From the NCBI RefSeq assembly GCF_007625155.1, contig NZ_VMNK01000014.1, positions 1-64,000 on the forward strand: DNA of 64,000 nucleotides, in the 5' to 3' direction. The notes below the pieces were generated by a model. That model did not search any database and had not been told where the DNA came from. It worked only from the letters and a program-made list of their open reading frames with translations. The stretch is from Denitromonas halophila. Lineage in GTDB: Bacteria; Pseudomonadota; Gammaproteobacteria; Burkholderiales; Rhodocyclaceae. A program made the position numbers and the translations under genes. This document shows, in pieces, positions 21,837-30,816 of this stretch (positions are counted from its first letter, which is position 1; every line of letters starts with the position of its first letter).

Positions 21837-22199
21837 ATGGGCAACCCCGTACTGATCAAGGCGCTGGTGGCAGAGGCCGCCGTGTTGCCGTACCGCGTCG
21901 TCAAGTTTGGCTCCGCTGACGGTTACGCCGTCCAGGCTGCCGCCGCTACCGATACCAGCGTTGGACTGGCCGACAACCTCGGCCAAGCCGATGCGGGCGA
22001 CACCGTCGACGTCATCGTCAACGGAGTAGGCGAGGCCGAAGCCGGCGCCGCCGTGACCCGAGGCGCACGCCTCACGTCCGACGCATCGGGCCGCGTGGTT
22101 GCCGCCGCGTCTGGCAACGCCGTCATCGGCGTGGCCATGGCATCCGCCACCGCCGCCGGCGACATCATCCCGGTCAACGTCGCACCGAGCATGTACTGA
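21837..22199 (+). CDS. Capsid decoration (cement) protein
   Basis: Encodes 120 residues beginning one base after the protease stop. The small beta-rich protein (VVKFGSADGYAVQAAAATDT, GVAMASATAAGDIIPV) matches the DUF2190/gpD-type decoration proteins encoded between scaffold and capsid genes in lambda-like phages. It should bind the expanded shell and stabilise it. The family call rests on pattern and position. Confidence 0.75.
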   Translation: MGNPVLIKALVAEAAVLPYRVVKFGSADGYAVQAAAATDTSVGLADNLGQADAGDTVDVIVNGVGEAEAGAAVTRGARLTSDASGRVVAAASGNAVIGVAMASATAAGDIIPVNVAPSMY

Positions 22200-22227
22200 T
22201 CGCCGAGCGCATAGGAGATAAACGCAA

Positions 22228-23172
22228 ATGGCTACTCAATCCCCCATCCCGGTCAATCCGCAACTGACCGCCGTCGCGCTCGCGTATCGCAATCAGAACC
22301 TGATTCAGGATTTGGTGCTGCCGCGTGTCGATGCCCACGATGAATTTTTCTGGCACAAACACCAGAAGGACGCCGCATTCTCGGTGCCCGACACCAAGCT
22401 TGGCCGCAAGAGCGAAGCGAACGAAGTCGAATTCACCGCCACCCGCATGGACGATTCCACTCAGGATTATGGCCTGAAGGACAAGGTGCCGCTGTCGGAC
22501 ATGCGCAAAGCCGAAGGCACCAATATTGACCCGCTGGCCACCGCCACCGAAAACCTGACCCGGCTTGTAACGCTCGACCGCGAGCGCCGCGTGGCCGGCA
22601 TGGTGTTCAACGCCGCCAACTACGCCACCGGTAACAAGGTCGTTCTGTCCGGCACCAGCCAATGGAGCGACTACAGCAACAGCAACCCGCTGAGCGCGAT
22701 CCTGACAAAAATGGACGGCATGATCATGCGCCCCAACGCGCTGACCATCGGCCAGGCCGTCTGGACCATCCTGCGCCAGCACCCGAAAATCGTAGAGGCC
22801 GTCAAAGGCACCGGCGCCGGGTCCGACGCGCAAGGCATGATCAGCCGCGAACAGCTCGCCGCGTTGCTCGAAATCGACAACATCTATGTTGGCCAGGCGT
22901 TCATCAACGGCGCGAAAAAAGGCCAGGCCATGACGCTCTCCCGCACCTGGGGCAAGCACTGCGCGCTGATCTATCAAGAGCCGGTCAGCAGCACTGCCAA
23001 CGCAACCACCTTCGGCTTCACGGCCCAGTCCGGCGACGGCCTGCGCGTGCGCAGCTGGTTTGACGAGAAAGTCGGGTCTGACGGTGCCGAGGTTGTGCAG
23101 GTGGTCGATACGGTGAAAGAAGTCATCACCGCAGACGACCTCGGCTACTTCTTCGAAAACGCGGTTGCGTAA
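22228..23172 (+). CDS. Major capsid protein (HK97 fold, lambda gpE type)
   Basis: Encodes 314 residues with AGGAG before the ATG. Typical features are the N-terminal arm (PQLTAVALAYRNQNLIQDLV, LPRVDAHDEFFW), LTRLVTLDRERRVAGMVFNA and the C-terminal RVRSWFDEKVGSDGAEVVQV. There is no long delta domain, which agrees with a separate scaffold gene. It lies in the gpC-gpD-gpE order. Confidence 0.9.
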   Translation: MATQSPIPVNPQLTAVALAYRNQNLIQDLVLPRVDAHDEFFWHKHQKDAAFSVPDTKLGRKSEANEVEFTATRMDDSTQDYGLKDKVPLSDMRKAEGTNIDPLATATENLTRLVTLDRERRVAGMVFNAANYATGNKVVLSGTSQWSDYSNSNPLSAILTKMDGMIMRPNALTIGQAVWTILRQHPKIVEAVKGTGAGSDAQGMISREQLAALLEIDNIYVGQAFINGAKKGQAMTLSRTWGKHCALIYQEPVSSTANATTFGFTAQSGDGLRVRSWFDEKVGSDGAEVVQVVDTVKEVITADDLGYFFENAVA

Positions 23173-23182
23173 AGGGGCGGTC

Positions 23183-23380
23183 ATGGCCAAGGCAAAACAC
23201 GAAGCCACATGCCAGATCGAGCACGACGGCAAGCCGTATGCCGAGGGCGACACGATCCCCTTGACAGACGAGCAGGCCGCCGCGCTGATCGCGTGCGGCG
23301 CCGTCGTTGTTGCTGGCAAAGCCGACGCGAAAGCCCCGGCCGAGCCTGCGCCCGAAGCCGACGCCGAGCAGGCCGAGTAA
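23183..23380 (+). CDS. Small head-completion region protein (DUF7210-like)
   Basis: Encodes 65 residues from the ATG at 23183. The N-terminal half is a small beta fold (CQIEHDGKPYAEGDTIPLTD, EQAAALIACGAVV) and the C-terminus is a low-complexity Ala/Pro/Glu tail. Such small proteins after the capsid gene are common (DUF7210 type). Its stop overlaps the next ATG (TAATG). Function is unknown. Confidence 0.6.
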   Translation: MAKAKHEATCQIEHDGKPYAEGDTIPLTDEQAAALIACGAVVVAGKADAKAPAEPAPEADAEQAE

Positions 23381-23664
23381 TGGACAGCGCCGCCAAAGAC
23401 CTCGCCGCGCTCTATGAGGATTTTGGCTCCACCGTGAGCCGGTCCAATGGAGCGCCCGACTTCCTCGCCATGATCTCGGTCGAGGACGACACGGTTTTTG
23501 GCAGCGCTACCGCTACCGACCGGCAGTTGCGCTACCTCAGCAGCACCACGCTAGACGCTGGCGAAACGCTGGTGATTGACGGCGTGACCTACAAGACCAC
23601 CAAAAAACCGCCAGCGCGTCTTCTCGACGGGCTGGAGTCGGTGGTTGAACTGGTGCTTGTATGA
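23380..23664 (+). CDS. Head-tail joining protein (gpFII-like position)
   Basis: Encodes 94 residues. The beta-rich core TTLDAGETLVIDGVTYKTTK with an N-terminal LYEDFGSTVSRS fits small head-tail attachment proteins of the FII type. It lies after the capsid gene and before the tail terminator, as in lambda. It starts at TAATG overlap and ends in ATGA overlap with the next gene. Confidence 0.65.
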   Translation: MDSAAKDLAALYEDFGSTVSRSNGAPDFLAMISVEDDTVFGSATATDRQLRYLSSTTLDAGETLVIDGVTYKTTKKPPARLLDGLESVVELVLV

Positions 23665-24083
23665 GCGTCGGCATTCTCGCGCTCAACACCCTGGTAGATG
23701 CGCGCATTCGTGCCGTGCTGCCGGCGGGTATCGAGATGGTCACCGGCTACAGCTACGAAGACCTGACCGACAGCGCGCCGGCCATCCTCGCGCGGATCGT
23801 TCCGCAAGGCGTGTATCCGGCCGAGCAGAGCGGGCGCACCGCCGCGCTGGTGGCGCAATACACGCTGTTCGTCGAGTTCGACCAGGAGCGCCTGAGCACT
23901 GCCGACGAGTCCGCCGGCTACCAGTTTTTTGACGACGCACTGGCGCAGATCGCCGGCTGGGCCTACGCGCCCGGGCGCTTCGCGCAGTTCATCCATTCGC
24001 CCACCCCCATGGCCTACGACGGGCGCATCTGGCGGGTCGAGTTTTCGTTTTCCGTCCCGGTGTTTGTCACCGGAAACACGTAA
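23661..24083 (+). CDS. Tail terminator protein (gpU-like)
   Basis: Encodes 140 residues with the pattern of minor tail proteins that cap the tube: LVDARIRAVLPAGIEM, ARIVPQGVYPAEQSGRTAAL, YTLFVEFDQERLSTADE and WRVEFSFSVPVF. It immediately precedes the tail tube gene, the usual place. It should terminate tube growth and join the head. Confidence 0.7.
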   Translation: MSVGILALNTLVDARIRAVLPAGIEMVTGYSYEDLTDSAPAILARIVPQGVYPAEQSGRTAALVAQYTLFVEFDQERLSTADESAGYQFFDDALAQIAGWAYAPGRFAQFIHSPTPMAYDGRIWRVEFSFSVPVFVTGNT

Positions 24084-24094
24084 AGGAGCACGAC

Positions 24095-24841
24095 ATGGCC
24101 GCATTCAAAGGCGCCGGGATCGTCTATATCGCACCGTACGCCAGCGCGGCGACGTTTTCCGCCCGCAATTTCCGCGACACCGGCAACAACTCGGTGGTGC
24201 AAGACGCATTTACCGAAGACAAGCAAGAGCAAACCAACTACCGCACCCCCGCGGGCGGCGTGTATGCGTCGATTTCGCGCATCAGCGGTTTTACCCTGCA
24301 AATCGACATGCACGATTTCACCGCCGACAACCTCGCGCTCGCGCTGTGGGGCACCTCGGCGGCCGATCTGACCACTGCCGTGACCGACGAGGCGCACACA
24401 CTGCACGCGGGGGGGGTGGTCGTGCTCGACCGCATCTGTGACGACACGCAAACAGTTGTCATCACGGCCGGCGCCACCACCGTGTTGAGCGCCGACTACA
24501 CCGTCAGTGGCTCCGCCATCACGTTTGCCAGCACGCTCACGACTGGCGGGGTGTCTGACGGCGACGCCATCCTGATCGACTACACCGCCAAGGCCGAAAA
24601 CATCATCCAGGCCCTGACCGACTCATCGCCGACCGTGAGCGTGTTTTTCGACGGCGTCAATGCCGTCGATAGCAAAAAGATGCAGCGCCGCTATTACAAG
24701 GTCAAGGTCGGGGCTCCGGCCGGCGTGGATTCGATCAGCGAATCCTTCGCCACCCTGTCGCTGCCCTGCACAGTCGAGGCCGACACCACGGTCGTTGGCA
24801 CCGGCTTGTCGCAGTACGTGGCCATCCGTCAGGAGCAATAA
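24095..24841 (+). CDS. Major tail tube protein
   Basis: Encodes 248 residues with GGAG before the ATG. It is beta-rich, with FKGAGIVYIAPYASAATFSA, SISRISGFTLQIDMHDF and a C-terminal SISESFATLSLPCTVEADTT. An inserted Ig-like part (VVITAGATTVLSADYTVSGS) is common in tail tube proteins. Position between terminator and chaperone genes is diagnostic. Confidence 0.85.
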   Translation: MAAFKGAGIVYIAPYASAATFSARNFRDTGNNSVVQDAFTEDKQEQTNYRTPAGGVYASISRISGFTLQIDMHDFTADNLALALWGTSAADLTTAVTDEAHTLHAGGVVVLDRICDDTQTVVITAGATTVLSADYTVSGSAITFASTLTTGGVSDGDAILIDYTAKAENIIQALTDSSPTVSVFFDGVNAVDSKKMQRRYYKVKVGAPAGVDSISESFATLSLPCTVEADTTVVGTGLSQYVAIRQEQ

Positions 24842-24844
24842 GCC

Positions 24845-25207
24845 ATGGCCGCCACCATCCCCGTCCAACTCGGCACGCTAACCGTCAATGTGCGCACGCT
24901 CACTGTGCGCGAGGTCTATGACTGGCAGGCGGGTATCGAGGCCAAGTTGAGCGGGGCGGTGGCGTGCAATCCGGTGTATGACCTCGCGCTAGACGATTGC
25001 GGGATAGATGACCTCGCCATGATGAGCGACGCCACTGCCGATCAGTTGGCAGAGTACACGCACATCGAGCTGGCCGATGTCGTGCGCGCCGCGCGAGATC
25101 TGAACCCCCCTTTTTTTCGCGTGCGGGCATGGATGGCCGATCAGATCATCGGCCGGCAGGCGCTGGCACTGGCAGCAGCGCGCGAGACACCGCCCGCGCA
25201 GCCCTGA
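24845..25207 (+). CDS. Tail assembly chaperone (gpG-like)
   Basis: Encodes 120 residues: TIPVQLGTLTVNVRTLTVRE, VYDWQAGIEAK, and a helical C-terminus (QIIGRQALALAAARE). It precedes the tape measure, where lambda G/GT lies. The run CCCCCCTTTTTTT at residues 87-91 contains a slippery T-TTT-TTT heptamer, allowing a longer -1 product. The chaperone coats the tape measure protein before tube assembly. Confidence 0.8.
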   Translation: MAATIPVQLGTLTVNVRTLTVREVYDWQAGIEAKLSGAVACNPVYDLALDDCGIDDLAMMSDATADQLAEYTHIELADVVRAARDLNPPFFRVRAWMADQIIGRQALALAAARETPPAQP

Positions 25208-25296
25208 TCGTGATCACCGCCGGCCACCCCGGCGCGTGGGATTACCCCTGGCCGGTGTTTGAAATGGCGTGCGAGATGCTAAATGGCAAGCCCTGA
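24845..25296 (+). CDS. Predicted -1 frameshift product of the tail chaperone (gpGT-like)
   Basis: Slippage of -1 at 25111-25117 (T-TTT-TTT, zero-frame codons CCT TTT TTT) enters an open frame of 59 codons ending TGA at 25294, giving about 150 residues. The extension ends with GHPGAWDYPWPVFEMACEML, resembling short T domains of other siphoviruses. It overlaps the tape measure start. The frame has no better independent start, which supports frameshifting. Confidence 0.65.
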
Positions 25297-27442
25297 AACA
25301 AAAATCCGCATCACCGGCGACCCCAAGGGTGCGCTAACCGCCATTGATAAAGTCAAGGGCGGGCTAACCGGCCTGAGCGCCACCGCCGCGCGTCTGCCGG
25401 GCTTCACCGCGCTCGGCGCCGCCGTGGCCGGCATCTTTTCCGTGAGCGCCATCGATGGCATTGCCGACACCGCCGATGCCATGGCGAAGATGGGCCGCCG
25501 CGTCGGCCTAACAACAGAAGAACTTGGCGAGTACAAATACGCATTGAACCTGTCCGGCGTGAGCGTGGAAGAGTTCGCCATCGCGATGGACAAGCTAAAC
25601 ACCAGCATGATCGATGCCGCCAACGGCGTAGCGGCTCCGGCTGAGGCTTTCAGCAAGTTCGGCGTGGCGGTGCAGAACGAAGACAAGACGTTACGCAAGG
25701 GCAGGGAAGTTCTCGACGACTTGATGCAGGGGTTTATCAATGCCGGCGAGGGCGCAGAGCGGCTTGATGGCGTACGCGAAATTCTCGGCAAGAGTGGCAC
25801 AAAACTAGCTAGCTTCCTGTCGCTCGGCAAAGACGGCATGGAGGCGATGCGCAAAGAGTTTCAGCTGTTCGGCGAGGTGATTACCGACGATCTAGCAGAA
25901 GCGTCAGAGCGTTTTAACGACAACATGTCCCGCCTGAGCGGGTCAATGAATCAGCTAAAAGTGTCGCTTGGCAATAGCGTCATCCCTGCGTTGGCGAGAC
26001 TGTCTGACGAACTGGTTGATGCGCAACGCGCGGGGCTTGGGTTTTTCGAGACGCTTGAGGTACGCGCCTCTGTGAGCGCTGGGAAGCTAGGCAAAGACAT
26101 GGAAGACATCACGGCGGAATCTGAGAAGCTAAAGAAAAAGCTGGCAGAGCTTGAGCCGCTCCGCGCCGGCGCGCTGTCGAGCGACAACCCGCTCGTCAAG
26201 TCTGGGCTGTTGCGCGACATTGAGGAGGAGGTCGCCTCAACTCAGCGACAAATCGCATACTACGAGCTGCGAAAAAAGGCGCTTGCCGAAGCCGACGCCG
26301 CAGACGACGCGAGCGCGAAAAAGCGCACACAGCTTTTCGAACGCCTATCAGCCGCACACGACCGGCTTGCAGACGCCGAAACCGCCGCCCGAAAAAAGGC
26401 GACGACCGAGCAGATCAAAGACGCCGAAAAACTACGCGACGCCCTGCAAAAAGCATGGCAAGGGTCCGTCGATGGCGCTCGCAAGGCCGGCGAAGAAGCC
26501 ACCGCGCTGCTCAAGCAGGCAGCCGAAGCCCGCGCAGACTACCAGTCAAAAGCCAACGCCCGCCGCTCGCAAGACATGTCGCCAGAGGATCAGCAGGCCG
26601 AAGCCGTTTCGACGGCAAGCAAGGCTACTGACGACGCCAGTTTTTACGCCGCCGCCGCACAAGTGGCAGCGATTGACGGCCGCGCCAAAGCCGCCGCAGA
26701 GTACGCAGAGCGCGCAAAAAAGTTGATTGAGGAAGCCAGCGCCGCGACCGAAAGCATTCAGGACAACGAAACCGCCGCGAAGAATTTCGAGCGCATCGGA
26801 GAAGCCGCCGAGGCGTTGAAGAAAGCCGAGGCGGGGCTAAAGCAAGGCGAGGCGAACCAGCTCACCGAGCAGGCACAGGCGCAGCAGCAGCAGATAGCGA
26901 GCGTCGCCGCACAACTGGCCGAGCTTCAAAAATCGGTCGCTGGCGTTGAGATCAATCTCGGCGTCGAGAAGGCCAAGCGCGAGGTCGCTGAAATCGAGGC
27001 GGCCATCAAGCGGCTTGCGCAAGAGGCCGAGAAGGTCAAGATCAATGTAGGCAGCGGCAATCTGTCCGCAGCCCCGTTCCAGGGCAACGGCGCATCCGGC
27101 GGTTTCGCGTCTGGAGGCTTCACCGGCTACGGCGGCAAATACGCCCCGGCCGGCATCGTCCATCGCGGGGAATACGTATTCCCGCAAGAGGCGGTTAAGC
27201 GGCTCGGCATCAACTACCTGGCCGATCTGCACAAGCGTGGCCTGCGCGGCTACGCGTCTGGCGGCCTGGTGAGCAATCTGCGCGTACCCAACATCAGCGC
27301 ACCGACACAAGCCGCCGGCAAAACGCCGGTCGTGCTCGACTTCGGCGCACTCGGACGCTACAGCGCCGCCGCCGCCGGGGCCGAGGTGGAAGGCATCGAG
27401 CGCGCACTTCGCAGGGCGAAACTCAAGGGGGGCCGCCGATGA
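25283..27442 (+). CDS. Tape measure protein
   Basis: Encodes 719 residues, the longest tail gene. The N-terminus (KIRITGDPKGALTAIDKVKG) and the central LTTEELGEYKYALNLSGVSV are typical of TMPs. Long helical repeats fill residues 250-590, including coiled coil (AAIKRLAQEAEKVKINVG). The C-terminus has the usual GFASGGFTGYGGKYAPAG and IVHRGEYVFPQEAVKRLG motif. Its length sets tail length; by the usual relation of 1.5 Angstrom per residue this is a tail of roughly 110 nm. Confidence 0.92.
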   Translation: MASPETKIRITGDPKGALTAIDKVKGGLTGLSATAARLPGFTALGAAVAGIFSVSAIDGIADTADAMAKMGRRVGLTTEELGEYKYALNLSGVSVEEFAIAMDKLNTSMIDAANGVAAPAEAFSKFGVAVQNEDKTLRKGREVLDDLMQGFINAGEGAERLDGVREILGKSGTKLASFLSLGKDGMEAMRKEFQLFGEVITDDLAEASERFNDNMSRLSGSMNQLKVSLGNSVIPALARLSDELVDAQRAGLGFFETLEVRASVSAGKLGKDMEDITAESEKLKKKLAELEPLRAGALSSDNPLVKSGLLRDIEEEVASTQRQIAYYELRKKALAEADAADDASAKKRTQLFERLSAAHDRLADAETAARKKATTEQIKDAEKLRDALQKAWQGSVDGARKAGEEATALLKQAAEARADYQSKANARRSQDMSPEDQQAEAVSTASKATDDASFYAAAAQVAAIDGRAKAAAEYAERAKKLIEEASAATESIQDNETAAKNFERIGEAAEALKKAEAGLKQGEANQLTEQAQAQQQQIASVAAQLAELQKSVAGVEINLGVEKAKREVAEIEAAIKRLAQEAEKVKINVGSGNLSAAPFQGNGASGGFASGGFTGYGGKYAPAGIVHRGEYVFPQEAVKRLGINYLADLHKRGLRGYASGGLVSNLRVPNISAPTQAAGKTPVVLDFGALGRYSAAAAGAEVEGIERALRRAKLKGGRR

Positions 27443-27969
27443 GCGACGCCGGCAAATCATTCGAGCTAGGCGGCATCGTCGTGCCGTTCCGCGCCGCGTT
27501 GGGCTATGAGCAGCAGATCGAGCCGATTGGCGCGAGCAGCCTGCGCCGCACCATCAACGGCAGCGCCATCAAACAAACCGCGTGGGCCGGCAAGCTTCGC
27601 GTCACGCTGTCTGGCGACGGCTGGTCGCCGCTCGGGCTGGACGATCTGGATTACGCGTTGCCGATGACGCTCAAGTGTCACATGCCGATCGCGCGCCGCT
27701 CGCAGTCGCCGGCCATCACCCTGCCAACCACCCGCCGCTCCGATGCCGGTTACGCCCCGTTTGCCCGCGCCAGTCTGGCCGGTGGCGCAGAGGTTGAAAC
27801 CGCTGTGTCTCTGGTGGGCGACGTGGCCACATGCACCGCCGTGGGCGGCGCCATCAGCTACGCGGTTTGGTACTGGCCGCAGCTGGTCGGGTTTGCCGAG
27901 CCGCCCACCACTACAGGCAGCGCCGGCCCCGGTGAATTCGGCTGGCAGATTGTTTTCGAGGAATCCTGA
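27439..27969 (+). CDS. Distal/minor tail protein
   Basis: Encodes 176 residues, overlapping the tape measure stop by ATGA. The sequence is beta-rich (FELGGIVVPFRAALGYEQQI, GKLRVTLSGDGWSPLGLDDL, LKCHMPIARRSQSPA). It lies just after the tape measure, where the tail-tip proteins are encoded in lambda-like phages (M/L region). The precise counterpart cannot be named. Confidence 0.55.
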   Translation: MSDAGKSFELGGIVVPFRAALGYEQQIEPIGASSLRRTINGSAIKQTAWAGKLRVTLSGDGWSPLGLDDLDYALPMTLKCHMPIARRSQSPAITLPTTRRSDAGYAPFARASLAGGAEVETAVSLVGDVATCTAVGGAISYAVWYWPQLVGFAEPPTTTGSAGPGEFGWQIVFEES

Positions 27970-28886
27970 TGAAACTTTTTGACCGCGTGCAGATGCGCAC
28001 CGACACCAACCCGAGCACGTCGGCGCTGACTAATTTGGTTGTCACTGATGGCTATGTGGCCATGTCCGATGCAGGGGTGTCGGTGGTGACCTACTGCATT
28101 GTTGGCGAGACCTCCGGCGAGTGGGAGGTCGGCCAGGGTACGCGCGTCGGCCTGACCGGCATGTCGCGCGACTTTGTGTTGTCTCGGCATGACTACGCCG
28201 TCGGCGACACCAGTGTTCCAAAGGTTGATTTTTCAGAGCCGGTAACGGTGTCGGTGGTCGCCCCGGCCGTGTGTCTGCCTGCGCATCGTCCGCGCGTCGA
28301 GATGCCGCCCTATGCCGAGTCGCTCGGATCTCTGGCGATTGGTAGCGGCGCCGCGTGTTACGAAGAAAACGCGGTGGCTGTCGGCGCAGAAAGCGCAGCC
28401 CATGGCCGGGCGTCGCTGGCCGTGCTTGGGCAAACCCTCTACCGAAACTCTATGGCCATTGGCGAGGCATCGACTGACGCGCCGGTCGGCTGCTCGGTTG
28501 ATGTGCGCGCGAACACCGACAAGTGCATGCGCGTCGAGTGGCTGGGGGAAGCGTGGATCGGTGGCGCCACATCGGGCGAATTGTACGATGTGAACAACTC
28601 ACAGCCGGCCCCGGACGTGGGTACGTGGGCGCTTGACATGACGGTTGCCGGCCACCGCAGCGACGGCGCGCGATTTGTGCGCCAGTATCGCGGGGCCATC
28701 GTGCGATACAGCGGGACATCAACGCTCTACGACCTCACGCCAACCGATATTTCAATTGCCGGCGGCATTGCGTTGTCGGTCAGTGTGGCCATGTCCGGCG
28801 CGCTGCTGGTGGTGTCTGTCACCGGCGAGTCTGGATTCAATTGGGCGATCGCCGCCCGCGCGCAGATGCTGATGGTCCGCCTCTGA
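27969..28886 (+). CDS. Tail-tip structural protein with YadA-head-like repeats
   Basis: Encodes 305 residues, coupled by TGATG. The middle part carries left-handed beta-roll-type repeats, SLGSLAIGSGAACYEENAVA and VGAESAAHGRASLAV, similar to the head repeats of trimeric autotransporters and some phage fibres. The surrounding parts are beta-rich. A trimeric tip or fibre component is plausible. No enzymatic motif was seen. Confidence 0.55.
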   Translation: MKLFDRVQMRTDTNPSTSALTNLVVTDGYVAMSDAGVSVVTYCIVGETSGEWEVGQGTRVGLTGMSRDFVLSRHDYAVGDTSVPKVDFSEPVTVSVVAPAVCLPAHRPRVEMPPYAESLGSLAIGSGAACYEENAVAVGAESAAHGRASLAVLGQTLYRNSMAIGEASTDAPVGCSVDVRANTDKCMRVEWLGEAWIGGATSGELYDVNNSQPAPDVGTWALDMTVAGHRSDGARFVRQYRGAIVRYSGTSTLYDLTPTDISIAGGIALSVSVAMSGALLVVSVTGESGFNWAIAARAQMLMVRL

Positions 28887-28887
28887 T

Positions 28888-30816
28888 ATGAGCATTTCCG
28901 GCGCCCCGATCTCGTCTGCACCGCTGGCCGCGTCGGCCGGTGCATTCACGCCATCCGGCACGGTAAAGAGCTGGCCGCTGGTGGTGACGGTATCGGCCGG
29001 CCCGGTCGAACAGGTTTGGCCGCTGTCGGTCACGGTAGCCATGCCGCCGCAAACAACCTGGCCGCTGCGCGTGACAGTGGCCAACGCATCCCCCGCGCAG
29101 AACTGGCCGCTGTCGGTCACGGTATTCACCCCCGGCGCATCGCCTGCACGCTGGCGCCCTGTCGTTACCCTTGGCGGGGTTGATGTATCTGCGCGCCTGG
29201 TGGGTGAGATCGAGGTTCAGGCTGGCGAAGGGGAGTCGCGTATTGCGGCATTTTCGATGCTGCCCGCGTCCGGCGTGGTGGTTCCTGTCGATTGGGTTGG
29301 CCGGGTGGTGACCATCGACTTTGCTCAAGCCGACACGGCAGGCAACGCCATCAACGTGCAGCGCATCTTCACCGGCGTGGTGGATGTGCCTGAGTACGAC
29401 ATCAACACAGGCGGGGCAAACTTTGAATGCACCGACCAGCGGCAGGAGGTGTTGGCCAGCACGGCGCGCACATGGTTTGATACCCACATCGGCGGCTACT
29501 ACAGCGCTGCCGTGGCGGGCGAGCCTGCCGACAATCTGCAATACGCCGAGGCGCGACTTGCCAGCGTGCCAATGGCGCTTGACCTGGACGCATGGCAGCG
29601 CCCGCGCGTGACGCCGTGGAACATCTCAACGCCATACGCCAGCCTGACCGCCGACGACATCCTCGACGGCACGCTGTCTGCCAGCCTGCCGAGCCGGGCC
29701 GATCTGCGCAACGTGGTCGAAACCGCGTTTGAGTACCGCTTCCCCAGGCTCCGAAGCCGCACCATCATGGCCGGGTGGAGCCTGGCCGGCGACTACCGCG
29801 CCAAGGAAGACCTGCCGACAAAGGCCATGGTCGAGCAAGCGCTTGACGGGATGTCAGGCTGGCAGCGCATGGGCAACGTCGGATATCAAGAGCCGCCGCA
29901 CGGGTCGCAGACGTTTGGCGGTGGCATCTACTACATGGCGCCCGAGGTGGCGAATCAGCTTTGCATCAGCTTCCAGTCGCGCCACATGACGCGATGGGTG
30001 CAGACCGTGACCGAGCGCTACACCCTGCGCGTCACCAACGCCGCCAGCGTGTCAGCCATTGGAGAGGCGCTGGATACCAGCGTGGGCGCCGTGCTTGGGG
30101 TCGATTACGATAGCAGTCAATGGCTGTCTGATTACTCGACGCTCCCCGCGCTAACCCGCCTGAGCGCTGGCGATGAATCATTTGACGTGGGCCACGCCGG
30201 CATCAGCGACCGCGCCGAGGCCGCCGCCGGAATTGAAGCGCTGGTGGCGCAATCGCAGGTCAATGTACTGGCGTCGCACCGGGATGGCCGGGTGCGGTTT
30301 TCCGTACCGCTGCGCGCCGACTATGACCTGACGCACCGGATAGCCATTGACGCCACGCTGGCCGATGGCAGACGCCTGCAAGCCGCAGGCAAGGCCGTGC
30401 AGATCGCCCACCGGATGGACATCGACACCGGAGAGGCCACCACCGAAGCCGCAGTAGCCATCAGCGGTCATGCCGCCGTTGGGCTGCAACCCTACGACCC
30501 GCCCGCCGCGCCGACAGCCCTGACCGACCCAACAGCAGCACCGACGCCTGCCGCATATGGCATCCAGGCCGGCACGTATTCCGGCCGGCGGGTGGGCGCG
30601 GCCGTGCATAACCCCGACACCATGATCGGATTCAGTACCAACAACGGCGCCGATGACAGCACCGGAAACTATGACGCATTCGGCGAGCTGTACCCGGTGC
30701 AGTTCTCGGTCGGAGACCCCGACATCGAGGCCGAAGCCCGCGACCCGCTAGAGCTGGCGGCGTCGCTTGAATTCGCGGTGGATGTACCGCAAGACCCATT
30801 CGAGGTGAGCGCATGA
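28888..30816 (+). CDS. Tail-tip hub-like protein with N-terminal WPLxVTV repeats
   Basis: Encodes 642 residues. Residues about 28-83 hold four tandem units of about 15 residues of the form WPLxVTV (WPLVVTV, WPLSVTV, WPLRVTV, WPLSVTV). From about residue 90 the sequence resembles tail hub proteins (VVTLGGVDVSARLVGEIEVQ, IFTGVVDVPEYDIN, FECTDQRQEVLAST). The C-terminal part includes GIQAGTYSGRRVGAAVHNPD. The hub role is inferred from size and place after the tape measure. Confidence 0.6.
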   Translation: MSISGAPISSAPLAASAGAFTPSGTVKSWPLVVTVSAGPVEQVWPLSVTVAMPPQTTWPLRVTVANASPAQNWPLSVTVFTPGASPARWRPVVTLGGVDVSARLVGEIEVQAGEGESRIAAFSMLPASGVVVPVDWVGRVVTIDFAQADTAGNAINVQRIFTGVVDVPEYDINTGGANFECTDQRQEVLASTARTWFDTHIGGYYSAAVAGEPADNLQYAEARLASVPMALDLDAWQRPRVTPWNISTPYASLTADDILDGTLSASLPSRADLRNVVETAFEYRFPRLRSRTIMAGWSLAGDYRAKEDLPTKAMVEQALDGMSGWQRMGNVGYQEPPHGSQTFGGGIYYMAPEVANQLCISFQSRHMTRWVQTVTERYTLRVTNAASVSAIGEALDTSVGAVLGVDYDSSQWLSDYSTLPALTRLSAGDESFDVGHAGISDRAEAAAGIEALVAQSQVNVLASHRDGRVRFSVPLRADYDLTHRIAIDATLADGRRLQAAGKAVQIAHRMDIDTGEATTEAAVAISGHAAVGLQPYDPPAAPTALTDPTAAPTPAAYGIQAGTYSGRRVGAAVHNPDTMIGFSTNNGADDSTGNYDAFGELYPVQFSVGDPDIEAEARDPLELAASLEFAVDVPQDPFEVSA

